64,000 nt of DNA, taken from positions 3,266,001 to 3,330,000 of the forward strand of contig NZ_CP117835.1 in the NCBI RefSeq assembly GCF_029094545.1. The letters run 5' to 3'. The position numbers were made by a program, and so were the translations under genes. Under the pieces are notes generated by a model. The model saw nothing but the letters and a program-made list of their open reading frames with translations, had not been told where the DNA came from and did no database searches. This stretch comes from Alkalihalophilus pseudofirmus. Its GTDB lineage: Bacteria > Bacillota > Bacilli > Bacillales > Bacillaceae_D. This document shows, piece by piece, positions 14,724-23,717 of this stretch (within the stretch, counting starts at the first letter, position 1; the number at the start of each line of letters is the position of its first letter).

Positions 14724-15482
14724 TTAAAACGCGTCTTCTTCTGAATGTGTAGGGTCAGAAATAACAATGACCACACGGCGGTTCAATTGTAAATTTTCTA
14801 CTGTCGTATTTGGTACTACAGGTCTAGTATCCCCATACCCAGTAGCAATAAATCGTTTTGGATCAAGATCATTCGTTTCAACTAAGTAACGGATGACACT
14901 GCTTGCACGAGCTCCTGACAATTCCCAGTTTGATGGATAACGAAAATTTGAAATCGGCCGGCTGTCTGTATGACCTTCTACTTTAACCATATTAGGTATG
15001 GCAGAAAGCAATGTCCCCACCTTTTCTAAGAAAGGCTCTGCAGAATCAAGCAGCTCAGCTTCTGCTGTTTCAAACAAGGTCCGCTCTTGTAAAACAAGAA
15101 CCACCCCTCGATCATCTCTTGTCGCTGAGATCACATCATTCATTTCATTCACTTCTAGGAACTCTTGGACTTCTTCTAATAATTCATCCATATCGACCTC
15201 ATCGGTATTAGAGCCTTCCTCACTAAACCCCCCCTCGTCAAAAGGGTTTGGAAACTCCTCACCGAATTCTTCTGATGGATTCTCAAATTCTATCGCAGAA
15301 GGAAAAAACTCAAAAACTTGTCTTTGCTGAAAAGATTCAGAGATTGCACGAAACTTCTGAGCATCAACAACTGACATTGAAAATAATAAGATAAAAAACA
15401 CGAGAATAAGCGTCATCATATCAGAGAATGTGACCATCCATTTTGGAGCGCCCTTCTCTTGCTGGCGTCGCCTACGCTTCAT
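14724..15482 (-). CDS. motS: Sodium-type flagellar stator protein MotS
   Basis: 252 residues. A basic N-terminus is followed by a single membrane segment (about 18-38) with MVTFSDMMTLILVFFILLFS; the Asp in TFSD is the ion-binding residue of the stator channel. A very acidic periplasmic linker (about 60-105, rich in E, D, F, P) leads to an OmpA-like peptidoglycan-binding domain (about 120-245, VEGHTDSRPISN, NWELSGARA, LQLNRRV). With MotP it drives flagellar rotation with sodium ions. Several in-frame starts exist; ATG 15482 has AGGGG 9 nt upstream. It overlaps motP by about 11 bp, so the pair is coupled. Confidence 0.93.
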   Translation of the reverse strand: MKRRRRQQEKGAPKWMVTFSDMMTLILVFFILLFSMSVVDAQKFRAISESFQQRQVFEFFPSAIEFENPSEEFGEEFPNPFDEGGFSEEGSNTDEVDMDELLEEVQEFLEVNEMNDVISATRDDRGVVLVLQERTLFETAEAELLDSAEPFLEKVGTLLSAIPNMVKVEGHTDSRPISNFRYPSNWELSGARASSVIRYLVETNDLDPKRFIATGYGDTRPVVPNTTVENLQLNRRVVIVISDPTHSEEDAF

Positions 15483-16272
15483 TGTCTTCATCCCCTGCAT
15501 CTTCCGTCTTTTGTTTCTCACGTGTAAAAGCACTTAACTTTTCTTCTAGAATTTTAGGATTTTGTCCTGACTGTACCCCAATAACTCCTTCAATAATAAT
15601 CTGCTTAACAAAAACCTCTTCATCTGTTTTATTAGCAAGCTTAGTTGCCATTGGTAGAAAAATAAGGTTAGCAAGCACAGTACCATACAAGGTCGTAAGA
15701 AGCGCAACAGCCATATTAGGTCCAAGTGTGGCAGGGTCATTTAGATTTTGCAGCATCAGCACAAGCCCGATTAAGGTACCAATCATTCCCCAAGCAGGAG
15801 CATATTCTCCAGCTTTTTCAATAATCGCACGCCCTTTACGGTGACGCTCTTCCATAGCTACAACCTCAGCCATCATAATGTCTTTAATAACATCAGGCTC
15901 AATGCCGTCAACGGCAAGAAGCACCCCTTTTTTTATAAAGGGATCCCTTACATCTTCAAGGCCTACTTCTAAGGCAAGAAGACCTTCTCTTCTAGCTTTA
16001 CCTGATAAATCAACAAAGGTTTGAATTAATCCTTCAAGATCATGATCAACAGTTTGGACCGATTCCTTTAATACTTTTGGAACCATTTTTAAGTCTGGTA
16101 AAGAAAAAGTAATAATAAGTGCTGCTATAAGTCCACCAAGCACAATTAATATCGAAGCGACTTGGATGAAAAATATAAGGCCTGATGGTCCTGAATTAGA
16201 GAATACAGCCAATAGAAGTACCGTTATTCCTAAAAATACTCCTATTGGCGTTAAGATATCAAATTTTTTCAT
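15472..16272 (-). CDS. motP: Sodium-type flagellar stator protein MotP
   Basis: 266 residues. Four membrane segments are visible (about 8-26, 33-55, 145-168 and 180-203), with a large cytoplasmic loop between segments 2 and 3 containing the charged torque-generating region (EDVRDPFIKKGV to MEERHRKGRAIIEK). The conserved Pro-rich TM3 start reads AGEYAPAWGMIGTLIGLVLM. MotP is the MotA-like partner of MotS. ATG 16272 has GGGAGAG upstream. It is downstream of ccpA on the same strand, as in B. subtilis, where ccpA and motPS are partly co-transcribed. Confidence 0.94.
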   Translation of the reverse strand: MKKFDILTPIGVFLGITVLLLAVFSNSGPSGLIFFIQVASILIVLGGLIAALIITFSLPDLKMVPKVLKESVQTVDHDLEGLIQTFVDLSGKARREGLLALEVGLEDVRDPFIKKGVLLAVDGIEPDVIKDIMMAEVVAMEERHRKGRAIIEKAGEYAPAWGMIGTLIGLVLMLQNLNDPATLGPNMAVALLTTLYGTVLANLIFLPMATKLANKTDEEVFVKQIIIEGVIGVQSGQNPKILEEKLSAFTREKQKTEDAGDEDNEA

Positions 16273-16311
16273 TGGTCTCTCCCTGCTCAGTCATCTCTCT
16301 ATTTCTATAGA

Positions 16312-17313
16312 TTATGACTTTGTTGAATCTCTAAATTCAATGCGGTGCGGAAGGACGACGATATGATCATTCACTTCTTCTTTGTTCATGTATTTCGTCA
16401 GCAATCTCATGGATACAGCGCCAATATCATACATCGGTTGAACAACAGTCGATAAAGTAGGACGAACCATCGTGGCAAGTCGTGTGTTATCAAAACCTAA
16501 AATTTCAAAATCCTGAGGGATATTGTATCCTCTATCTTGTGCCCCGTGAATAACACCTAGTGCCATTTCATCGGTTGAAGCAAAGATCGCTGTAGGCTTC
16601 TGCTCAAGATTTAGCAACGATTCCATCGCTTCAATGCCTGAATCGTACGTGTAATCACCAATTGCAATAAGGTCTTCATTGAATGCTATCTTAGCATCTT
16701 CAAGAGCAGCGCGGTAACCTGCAAACTTTTGATATCCGTTAACAGGATCATCTAACGTGCCGGACACCATGCCGATTTGTGTGTGGCCCTGCTCAATTAA
16801 ATGAGTAATCGCATCATACACTGCTTGTTTATAATCAATGTTGACTGATGGAATTTCTTTATTCGTATCAAGCGTGGCTGCTAATACAACTGGGACAGGA
16901 GAACGTTTAAATTGCTCTGCATGCTCCTCTGTAATCTGTCCACCCATAAATACAATACCATCCACTTGTTTTTCTAACAGCGTATTAATCAGATGAATTT
17001 CCTTATCTTTGTTTTGGTCTGAGTTACACAGAATAATATTGTACTTATACATCGTCGCAATATCTTCAATTCCACGTGCAAGTTCAGCAAAGAAAATGCT
17101 TGAAATATCAGGGATAATTACCCCAACTGTTGTTGTTTTCTTACTAGCTAACCCACGTGCAACAGCGTTTGGACGGTATCCAAGGCGCTCGATGGCTTCT
17201 AAGACTTTCTTTCTAGTTGCCGGCTTAACATTTGGGTTGCCATTGACGACACGGGAAACGGTCGCCATTGATACGCCTGCCTCTCTTGCTACATCATAAA
17301 TCGTCGTATTCAC
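16312..17313 (-). CDS. ccpA: Catabolite control protein A
   Basis: 333 residues, a LacI/GalR-family regulator. The helix-turn-helix is at 4-25 ([20 protein letters not shown]) with the hinge helix [16 protein letters not shown] periplasmic-binding-protein-like core follows. CcpA, bound to HPr phosphorylated on Ser46, represses or activates carbon genes at cre sites. One of its classic targets, acsA/acuABC, lies 5 kb away with a good cre. The start codon is GTG 17313, with GAGGAGGA 5 nt upstream. Confidence 0.97.
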   Translation of the reverse strand: MNTTIYDVAREAGVSMATVSRVVNGNPNVKPATRKKVLEAIERLGYRPNAVARGLASKKTTTVGVIIPDISSIFFAELARGIEDIATMYKYNIILCNSDQNKDKEIHLINTLLEKQVDGIVFMGGQITEEHAEQFKRSPVPVVLAATLDTNKEIPSVNIDYKQAVYDAITHLIEQGHTQIGMVSGTLDDPVNGYQKFAGYRAALEDAKIAFNEDLIAIGDYTYDSGIEAMESLLNLEQKPTAIFASTDEMALGVIHGAQDRGYNIPQDFEILGFDNTRLATMVRPTLSTVVQPMYDIGAVSMRLLTKYMNKEEVNDHIVVLPHRIEFRDSTKS

Positions 17314-17367
17314 TGTAATCCTCCTCTATCAAGTAAACGTAATTATTCACGTAATCAATGTATTGTT

Positions 17368-17385
17368 ATCATACGATACTATGAT
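17368..17385. repeat. Inverted repeat upstream of ccpA
   Basis: ATCATA-CGATAC-TATGAT: perfect 6-bp arms around a 6-bp centre, 55 bp upstream of the ccpA start. An operator is possible; nothing else supports it. Confidence 0.3.
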
Positions 17386-17547
17386 GAGGTCCGCAATGTC
17401 TTTACTCTACTTATATCGACACTCAGGGAAAATATTTGACATCTTTGTGTAAGAATTCACGTTTTTTTCGAATCCGTTGCCAAAGCAGCCTTATCATCAT
17501 GTATGTACGCCTATATGTATAGCATGTACCTTTTGGACTCAACTTAA

Positions 17548-17582
17548 AAGCCGTCCCTTATATTTATAATAAGGAACGGCTT
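17548..17582 (-). terminator. aroA terminator
   Basis: On the minus strand AAGCCGT-T-CCTTAT pairs with ATAAGG-G-ACGGCTT with one mismatch, followed by TTTT. Confidence 0.85.
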
Positions 17583-17592
17583 AATGGATTGT

Positions 17593-18669
17593 TTACCCTT
17601 TATATAAACCTGATGCTTGTAATTCATCAATGAATTCATTGAATTGCGGAATATCCATTTGTTGAGCTGAATCTGAAAGAGCAACCGCTGGGTCTGGATG
17701 TACTTCTGCCATGACAGCATCTGCACCAATCGCAAGCGCAGCCTTAGCTGTAGGTAAGAGTAAATCACGACGGCCTGTTGAGTGTGTAACATCAACTAAA
17801 ACAGGAAGATGTGTCTCTTGCTTAAGAATTGGAACAGCTGAGATGTCTAATGTGTTACGAGTAGCTTTTTCGTATGTACGAATTCCACGTTCACATAACA
17901 TTAACTGGCTATTTCCTTTAGCTACCACATATTCTGCAGCATGAATGAACTCTGAAATCGTTGCTGAAAGTCCTCTTTTTAATAATACTGGCTTATTAAC
18001 TGAACCTGCGGCCTTCAGTAACTCGAAGTTTTGCATGTTACGTGCACCGATTTGGATAACATCTACATATTCTACAGCTGTTTCGATATCTTGCGGACTA
18101 ACAATTTCACTAATTACAGCCATATCTAACTCGTCTGCAACTTGTTTTAAAATCTTTAAGCCTTCAAGTCCAAGACCTTGGAAATCATAAGGAGACGTTC
18201 TTGGTTTAAATGCTCCGCCTCGTAATAATTTTAAGCCTCTTTCTTTCATTGCTTTAGCTACAGTAACTACTTGCTCATAACTCTCTACCGCACATGGTCC
18301 CATGATAAGACGCTGTGTGCCATCTCCAACTTTTTCGCCTCTCAAGTCCACAACCGTGTTTTCTGGATGCTTCTTACGAGAAACTAGTAAAGCTTTACTA
18401 TTATCATCTTCTTGAAGCTCAAGGCTTGCCTTGAAGATTTGCTTGAATAAATGCTGTAAGGTTGATGTTTCAAATGGTCCTGTATTATTTGCTGCAATAT
18501 GATCTAGCATGCTGCGCTCACGTACAGGATCAAAACGGTTAACACCTTGTTTTCCTTTTACTTTACCAATCTCTTGAACCACTCTAGCACGCTCATTAAT
18601 TAACTCAAGAAGCTTCAGATTCACCTCGTCTAATTCTGATCTCAACTTATCTAATTGTTCATTACTCAT
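17593..18669 (-). CDS. aroA: Bifunctional DAHP synthase / chorismate mutase
   Basis: 358 residues, the same length as the B. subtilis enzyme (AroA, also called AroG). Residues 1-90 are an AroQ-type chorismate mutase ([20 protein letters not shown]). Residues about 105-358 are a type I-beta DAHP synthase with [34 protein letters not shown] and [10 protein letters not shown]. It condenses PEP and erythrose 4-phosphate, the first step of aromatic amino-acid synthesis; the mutase domain provides feedback control by chorismate and prephenate. ATG 18669 has GAGGAGTGGAG upstream. It has its own sigma-A promoter and terminator. Confidence 0.97.
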   Translation of the reverse strand: MSNEQLDKLRSELDEVNLKLLELINERARVVQEIGKVKGKQGVNRFDPVRERSMLDHIAANNTGPFETSTLQHLFKQIFKASLELQEDDNSKALLVSRKKHPENTVVDLRGEKVGDGTQRLIMGPCAVESYEQVVTVAKAMKERGLKLLRGGAFKPRTSPYDFQGLGLEGLKILKQVADELDMAVISEIVSPQDIETAVEYVDVIQIGARNMQNFELLKAAGSVNKPVLLKRGLSATISEFIHAAEYVVAKGNSQLMLCERGIRTYEKATRNTLDISAVPILKQETHLPVLVDVTHSTGRRDLLLPTAKAALAIGADAVMAEVHPDPAVALSDSAQQMDIPQFNEFIDELQASGLYKG

Positions 18670-18717
18670 TTCTCTCCACTCCTCATCTCTTTGGCTTCTT
18701 TTTCTTAATTAGGATTC

Positions 18718-18746
18718 ATTATAAAGCATAATTAACTGAATGTCAC
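18718..18746 (-). promoter_or_regulatory. Sigma-A promoter of aroA
   Basis: On the minus strand GTGACA (18746-18741), a 17-bp spacer and TATAAT (18723-18718). Confidence 0.75.
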
Positions 18747-18841
18747 GAATTTTTTCTTTATTAATTAAACGCTTTTAAGCGCTAAAGTGAATCATTTTTA
18801 AATAATTGTCCACTATCTTACTATAAATCTTATTTACATGC

Positions 18842-18868
18842 AAAAGATCCAGGCAGACTGGATCTTTT
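18842..18868 (-). terminator. Terminator of the 55-residue gene
   Basis: AAAAGATCCAG (18842-18852), loop GCAGA, CTGGATCTTTT (18858-18868). It lies 31 bp downstream of the small gene on the minus strand; T-runs occur on both sides, so it can also serve the other strand. Confidence 0.75.
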
Positions 18869-18899
18869 TACATCCCTTTTTCATTACCTTTGATTACGC

Positions 18900-19067
18900 T
18901 TAGATCGTCGGATTATTTTCTTCATATACTGGATTGCAATAATAAGGTGGACGCGGGCCTATTTTGGGCATAGCCCATGTTTGATCTATATAAGTCATTG
19001 TTACGGCCTCATCAGAGTCTGCTTCTAACAATAGTTCTGCTTGAGGGTTATAAATATAATTTTCCAT
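18900..19067 (-). CDS. Small hypothetical protein, 55 residues
   Basis: A reading frame of 55 codons starting ATG 19067, with an exceptionally strong AGGAGGAAAGAGG Shine-Dalgarno directly upstream and its own terminator downstream, which argues for a real gene. The product is acidic at both ends, has a Tyr/Pro-rich second half (GPRPPYYCNPVYEE) with a single Cys, and no membrane segment. I do not recognise the family. It is divergent from the SDR gene at 19219 and monocistronic. A GGGTAA in the upstream region recalls a sigma-B -10 but lacks a matching -35. Confidence 0.6.
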   Translation of the reverse strand: MENYIYNPQAELLLEADSDEAVTMTYIDQTWAMPKIGPRPPYYCNPVYEENNPTI

Positions 19068-19218
19068 CCTCTTTCCTCCTATTCTGTTTCCTCATACTTA
19101 CCCTATGCTCCTGCTTTTATTTTGAGCCAGGTTACATACATTCACCTCCATCTATTCATCACAACACATGCCTAGGTTACATAAAGTAGCACATAAGACA
19201 AAAATAAGGAGGATTCGA

Positions 19219-20148
19219 ATGAGTAAAGACCAGCCCAAAAGAGATAACTCATACCCGCTCTATCCTAACTACGGAAAAATTACTCGGTATGAAGACATAC
19301 CCATAAATGTACCTGAACAAAGACAGTTACGGCAGCCTGGCTATGAGAGTGCTATGGTGCCAAGGCCGATTATTGAAAACCCAAATTATAAGGGTAGTGA
19401 AAAATTAGTTGGTAAAACAGCACTGATCACAGGTGGAGACAGCGGAATCGGCGCAGCTTGTGCCATAGCGTTTGCGAAAGAAGGTGCAAATATTGCGATT
19501 GCTTATTTAGATGAACATGAAGATGCCAACAGAACGAAGGCTAGAGTGGAGGAATTAGGACAGAGATGTTTATTAATGCCCGGCGACCTTCGCAGCAAAG
19601 AACAATGTGTGGAAATTGTTGAACGTACGATAGAGGAGTTTAAGCAATTAGATATCCTTTGTAATCATGTAGGTATACAATTTCAGCAGCCTAGTTTGCT
19701 TGATATAACTGATGAGCAGTTTGACGATACATTTAAGGTCAATATTTACTCCCACTTTTATACAACTAGAGCAGCTCTTCCTTACATGACTGCTGGCAGT
19801 TCAATCATTAATACATCTTCTGTAGTAACCTATGCAGGAGAAAAACAAATGATCGATTACACGGCTACTAAGGGTGCGAATATAGGATTTACCAGAGCCC
19901 TTGCTAATAATTTGATTGAGCAAGGAATAAGAGTGAATGCTGTTGCTCCAGGAAGAACATGGACCCCCTTAATCCCTTCAAGTTTCTCTGCTGATGAAGT
20001 GGCTGTTTTTGGTGCATTCAATCCAATGGAGAGGATGGCGCAGCCTTTTGAATTAGCCCCAACCTTCGTCTACTTAGCTTCAGATGACTCAAGGTTTGTA
20101 ACTGGACAGACTCTTCATGTGAACGGCGGAGAATGGACATCATCCTAA
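19219..20148 (+). CDS. Short-chain dehydrogenase/reductase, general-stress type
   Basis: 309 residues. An N-terminal extension of about 60 residues ([33 protein letters not shown]) precedes the SDR core, which has the NAD(P) motif [10 protein letters not shown] (about 72-81), CNHVGIQ in place of the usual NNAG, the catalytic Ser in TSSVV and the YTATKG Tyr/Lys pair. This is the layout of B. subtilis YdaD, YhdF and YhxC, several of which are sigma-B stress proteins. The substrate is unknown. ATG 19219 has AAGGAGG 6 nt upstream. Monocistronic. Confidence 0.88.
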   Translation: MSKDQPKRDNSYPLYPNYGKITRYEDIPINVPEQRQLRQPGYESAMVPRPIIENPNYKGSEKLVGKTALITGGDSGIGAACAIAFAKEGANIAIAYLDEHEDANRTKARVEELGQRCLLMPGDLRSKEQCVEIVERTIEEFKQLDILCNHVGIQFQQPSLLDITDEQFDDTFKVNIYSHFYTTRAALPYMTAGSSIINTSSVVTYAGEKQMIDYTATKGANIGFTRALANNLIEQGIRVNAVAPGRTWTPLIPSSFSADEVAVFGAFNPMERMAQPFELAPTFVYLASDDSRFVTGQTLHVNGGEWTSS

Positions 20149-20164
20149 TTTGTTCTAAATAAAA

Positions 20165-20200
20165 AAAACGGTAATCACTATGCGCAGTGATTACCGTTTT
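20165..20200. terminator. Bidirectional terminator, SDR / ytxH
   Basis: AAAACGGTAATCACT (20165-20179) pairs perfectly with AGTGATTACCGTTTT (20186-20200). Confidence 0.9.
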
Positions 20201-20223
20201 CCTAATTTACCAGTTATAGAAGA

Positions 20224-20679
20224 TTAAAGAGTGCGCTGTGCTTCTTTTTCTTCTTCTAGTTTATTTTGAATGTCATCTACTTCATTTTTTACACTTTCAG
20301 CAATCTCTTCTCCAGATTGTTGTAAGTCACCTGAAAGATCTTGTGCCAGCTCTTCTGCTGATTGTTTCACCTCATCAGCTTCACCACGCACGCTGTTTGT
20401 CACTTCTTTAACCTTTTCGGACACTTGAGCTGATTGCTCTGAAACAACTTTTGCAATGTTGTTTGATTTTTCTTTAGCATAATTAGCCCATTCGTTTCCT
20501 TTTTCATACGCATTATTGGTGAATTGGTTTGTCTTCTCACGAGCAATAGTAGCTTGTTCGTTTAAGTCACCGCGTAATTCCTTACCAGACTTAGGTGCTA
20601 ATAATAAGGCTGTTGATGCTCCAACAATTCCCCCTACAAGTGATCCAATTAGAAAATCTTTTGTGTTCATGTCTCCCAC
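20224..20679 (-). CDS. ytxH: YtxH-family general stress protein
   Basis: 151 residues. The YtxH domain is N-terminal: a short hydrophobic glycine-rich segment (KDFLIGSLVGGIVGASTALLLAPKSGKELR) followed by a long charged amphipathic coiled-coil-like region (about 40-150). Molecular role unknown. The start is taken as GTG 20679, abutting the ytxG stop, because GGAGGAG is 6 nt upstream of it; ATG 20670 would be 15 nt away. It is second gene of ytxGH behind a sigma-B promoter. B. subtilis has a third gene, ytxJ, which is absent here. Confidence 0.88.
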   Translation of the reverse strand: MGDMNTKDFLIGSLVGGIVGASTALLLAPKSGKELRGDLNEQATIAREKTNQFTNNAYEKGNEWANYAKEKSNNIAKVVSEQSAQVSEKVKEVTNSVRGEADEVKQSAEELAQDLSGDLQQSGEEIAESVKNEVDDIQNKLEEEKEAQRTL

Positions 20680-21132
20680 TTAAATCTCCTCCTTATGTAG
20701 TGTAGATGATTGTTCTTGACTTGCTTTGCGAGCTTTGAATTTCGTATAAAAGTCAATTGCAACATTTCCCCATTGGACAGCTTTGGCAATCTGTTCAGAT
20801 TGCTTAACTGATTGTTCTGAAACTGTTGTGGAAACATGGCGAATTGAACGATTAACCTGTTGAACAGAATCTCCTAACTCTTTCACTGAGGCAAAGACTG
20901 TATTCAACGATTCCGTTTTATGTTGAATATCATCTGCAAGCCGGTTTGTTTTGTTAAGAAGAAGTTCAGTTTCATTCGTAATACCATTCACTTGCTTTTC
21001 AAGTCCTGCCATTGTATTTGCAACATGATCGAGTGTTCGATTAGCAGACTTAAGCGTTACAACGATATAGCCAACTAATACGGCAAAAGCAATAGCTACG
21101 ATGATTGCACTGATATAAAGTAGACTTTCCAT
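20680..21132 (-). CDS. ytxG: YtxG (DUF948) general stress protein
   Basis: 150 residues. One N-terminal membrane segment (about 3-26, LLYISAIIVAIAFAVLVGYIVV) is followed by a long coiled coil with heptad-like spacing (about 30-115), typical of DUF948. It is probably a membrane-anchored cytoplasmic rod; function unknown. ATG 21132 has AAGGAGGTGG 9 nt upstream. First gene of the ytxGH operon. Confidence 0.88.
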   Translation of the reverse strand: MESLLYISAIIVAIAFAVLVGYIVVTLKSANRTLDHVANTMAGLEKQVNGITNETELLLNKTNRLADDIQHKTESLNTVFASVKELGDSVQQVNRSIRHVSTTVSEQSVKQSEQIAKAVQWGNVAIDFYTKFKARKASQEQSSTLHKEEI

Positions 21133-21162
21133 ATGTTTGCTTCCACCTCCTTATACCTTCTA

Positions 21163-21188
21163 TTACCCTAATTCTCGCCAAATAAAAC
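21163..21188 (-). promoter_or_regulatory. Sigma-B promoter of ytxGH
   Basis: On the minus strand GTTTTA (21188-21183), a 14-bp spacer and GGGTAA (21168-21163), close to the sigma-B consensus GTTTAA-N12-15-GGGTAT. The B. subtilis operon is also under general stress control. Confidence 0.8.
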
Positions 21189-21304
21189 AAGGTATAACAT
21201 AGTAATTCGATAAAATATTAGAAATTCCTCCTTTAATTCTTGTCTTACTATTAAGTTTTCTTGTTATCGTATACAATAATAAGGTATATAAAGGAGGCAA
21301 AACA

Positions 21305-22420
21305 ATGAGAGATCCCCGAATTACTACGTTAGCTAAAAACTTAATTCAGTACTCAGTGAATCTGCAAAAAGGCGAAAAGGTTCTAATTGAGAATTTCGGC
21401 CTGCAAAAAGAACTAGTTACAGCCCTTGTTAAAGAAGCATATAACGTTGGCGCATTGCCATTTGTCCTTTTAAAAGATCACCAAGTGGATCGTTCGCTTC
21501 TTCTTGGTGCAAGTGAAGAACAGCTTGAAATGATGGCTTCATTTGAAGCACAAGTGATGAGTGAAATGGATGCTTATATCGGACTGCGCGCAGGCGATAA
21601 TATATCTGAACTTTCTGATGTTCCAAGTGATAAGATGGCTCTTCACGGAAAAACAGTCGGAACAAAGGTTCACCGTGAGATCCGCGTTCCTAAAACTCGC
21701 TGGGTAGTGCTTCGTTACCCAAGCTCCTCTATGGCTCAATTAGCTAATACGAGTACAGAAGCGTTTGAAGACTTTTATTTTAACGTATGCAACTTAGATT
21801 ACAGCAAAATGGATAAGGCGATGGATTCTCTGGTTGCTTTATTTGATAAAACAGACCGAGTACATATTAAAGGGCCTGGTACCGACTTAACTTTCTCTGT
21901 TAAAGGGGTCCCGTCCATTAAATGTGCAGGCCATATGAATATTCCTGATGGTGAAGTATATACTGCACCCCTTCGAGATTCAGTGAATGGTACGCTTAGT
22001 TATAATACTCCATCACCGTACCAAGGTTTTACTTTTGAATCGATTAAATTCACGTTTGAAAATGGTAAAATTGTAAAAGCAGAAGCAAATGATACAGACC
22101 GTATTAATCGAATTTTAGATACAGATGAAGGTGCTAGATATATTGGTGAGTTTGCTATAGGCGTTAACCCATATATTCAGCATCCAATGAAAGATATTCT
22201 TTTTGATGAAAAGATCGATGGAAGCTTCCACTTCACTCCAGGTCAATGCTATGAAGAGGCTTCAAACGGCAACCAATCTTCTATTCATTGGGACATTGTC
22301 AATATTCAGCGACCTGAATATGGGGGCGGAGAAATCTATTTTGATGAGGTGCTTATTCGTAAAGATGGACGCTTTGTAATCCCTGAGCTAGAAGCATTAA
22401 ACCCAGAAAGCTTAAAATAA
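21305..22420 (+). CDS. ampS: M29-family aminopeptidase
   Basis: 371 residues, slightly shorter than the usual 410. Thermophilic-type aminopeptidase (family M29): a metal-dependent cytosolic enzyme that removes N-terminal residues from peptides. Family features seen are the RDPRITTLAKNLIQYS start, KGPGTDLTFSVKG, NIPDGEVYTAPLRDSVNG (metal ligand Glu), EFAIGVNP and a C-terminal IHWDIV. ATG 21305 has AAGGAGG 7 nt upstream. Monocistronic with a strong terminator. Confidence 0.9.
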   Translation: MRDPRITTLAKNLIQYSVNLQKGEKVLIENFGLQKELVTALVKEAYNVGALPFVLLKDHQVDRSLLLGASEEQLEMMASFEAQVMSEMDAYIGLRAGDNISELSDVPSDKMALHGKTVGTKVHREIRVPKTRWVVLRYPSSSMAQLANTSTEAFEDFYFNVCNLDYSKMDKAMDSLVALFDKTDRVHIKGPGTDLTFSVKGVPSIKCAGHMNIPDGEVYTAPLRDSVNGTLSYNTPSPYQGFTFESIKFTFENGKIVKAEANDTDRINRILDTDEGARYIGEFAIGVNPYIQHPMKDILFDEKIDGSFHFTPGQCYEEASNGNQSSIHWDIVNIQRPEYGGGEIYFDEVLIRKDGRFVIPELEALNPESLK

Positions 22421-22425
22421 ATGAT

Positions 22426-22461
22426 GAAGCTGCAGCTTTTCTCACTGCAGCTTCTTTTTTT
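22426..22461 (+). terminator. Aminopeptidase terminator
   Basis: GAAGCTGCAG pairs with CTGCAGCTTC, then TTTTTTT. Confidence 0.9.
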
Positions 22462-23587
22462 ATGGTTTAAGTACTACCTTAATGTTACCATCTTCTTTTT
22501 TGTCAAAAATATCGTAAGCTTTCGGTGCTTCTTGTAAACTCATACGATGTGTAATAATGTCTGTAGGATCAAACTTCTTCTGCTTCACCATTTCATAAAG
22601 CTTTGGCATCATGTGAATAACGGGTGCTTGTCCCATTTTAAGAGATACATTCCTTGAGAAGAAATCACCGAGTGGAAAGTTATTCGCCTCTGTTCCATAC
22701 ACACCAGTTAACTGAACCAGTCCGAACTTTCTAACGGCTTTTGATGCAGTAATAATAGGGCTGATCGTTCCAAATTGATTATCGCCCTTAGAGCCGAATG
22801 TTTCACCAGGAGGTACAGTGCCATCCATCCCAACACAATCAATGACAATGTCAGCACCACCATTTGTTTCTTCATTTAATAAATCACCTATTTCGGGGTT
22901 TTCACGAAAATTAAAGGTCTCTACTTGGTTTGTCCGCTTAGCATGAGCAAGGCGATGATCCACTTGGTCGACTGCGATTACTCGTTTCGCTCCTTTTAAC
23001 CAAGCTAATTTCTGAGCCATTAATCCAATCGGCCCGCTGCCGAGAATAATAACTGTGTCGCCTTCTTTAACAGGCTCAACACTCCACCAAGCAGTGGGAA
23101 TGACATCGGATAAAAAGAGAACACTTTCATCATCTAATTCGCTGTCTTCAGGCACTTTAAAAGAAGTGAAATCAGCATAGGGAACTCTTAAATATTCTGC
23201 TTGGCCGCCTGGGTAGTTTCCAAACATCTTAGAAAATCCGAATAACCCGCCAGAATCACTATGGGGATTGGACTCATCACATTGACTTTCCATTTGGTTT
23301 TGACAGAAAAAGCAAGTGCCGCACCCAATATTAAATGGAACCACGACCCTGTCACCTTTTTTCAAGCTTTTCACATTTGCTCCCACTTCTTCCACAATCC
23401 CCATCGGCTCATGTCCAATGATATAATCTTCTTCTAGTGGAATCCCTGTTTTATACAGATGAAGGTCGGATCCGCAAATACCTGATGCTGTAATTCTTAT
23501 CACCATATCATCAGCAGTTTGTATACTTGGAGCCTCCATCTCTTTTACTTCAATTTTGTCTTTACCTTGAAATGTTACAGCCTTCAT
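22460..23587 (-). CDS. Zinc-dependent alcohol dehydrogenase
   Basis: 375 residues, MDR superfamily. Catalytic zinc ligands are in SGICGSDLHLY and GHEPMG. The structural zinc cysteines are in GCGTCFFCQNQMESQC, and the NAD(P) fold carries GSGPIGL. The layout with the GMDGTVPPGE insertion near residue 250 is that of the formaldehyde dehydrogenase-like / B. subtilis AdhB and YycR group. Substrate is not predictable. ATG 23587 has AAAGGTG upstream; a TTG two codons earlier was not used. Divergent from the DUF2817 gene. Confidence 0.88.
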   Translation of the reverse strand: MKAVTFQGKDKIEVKEMEAPSIQTADDMVIRITASGICGSDLHLYKTGIPLEEDYIIGHEPMGIVEEVGANVKSLKKGDRVVVPFNIGCGTCFFCQNQMESQCDESNPHSDSGGLFGFSKMFGNYPGGQAEYLRVPYADFTSFKVPEDSELDDESVLFLSDVIPTAWWSVEPVKEGDTVIILGSGPIGLMAQKLAWLKGAKRVIAVDQVDHRLAHAKRTNQVETFNFRENPEIGDLLNEETNGGADIVIDCVGMDGTVPPGETFGSKGDNQFGTISPIITASKAVRKFGLVQLTGVYGTEANNFPLGDFFSRNVSLKMGQAPVIHMMPKLYEMVKQKKFDPTDIITHRMSLQEAPKAYDIFDKKEDGNIKVVLKP

Positions 23588-23717
23588 TACCAATCCACAC
23601 CTTTCTAAATGTAAATTGCTATACTCCTTCCTTTTTATGGTTACAGCTAAACATACAATGTTTAATAAATTTTGTTCGTGGAATCATCCCTACAAAAAGA
23701 TGAAGGGTGCGATTCAA

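Noticed and set aside
14998-15330. 110-residue Ser-rich plus-strand frame inside motS
   Set aside because: Mirror of the acidic linker; no start signal.
18760-18785. cre site upstream of aroA
   Set aside because: AACGCTTTTAAGCG-like symmetry is present but the cre consensus is not met at the core positions.
19068-19218. Sigma-B promoter for the 55-residue gene or SDR
   Set aside because: A GGGTAA is present on the minus strand but no GTTT-type -35 at 12-15 bp.
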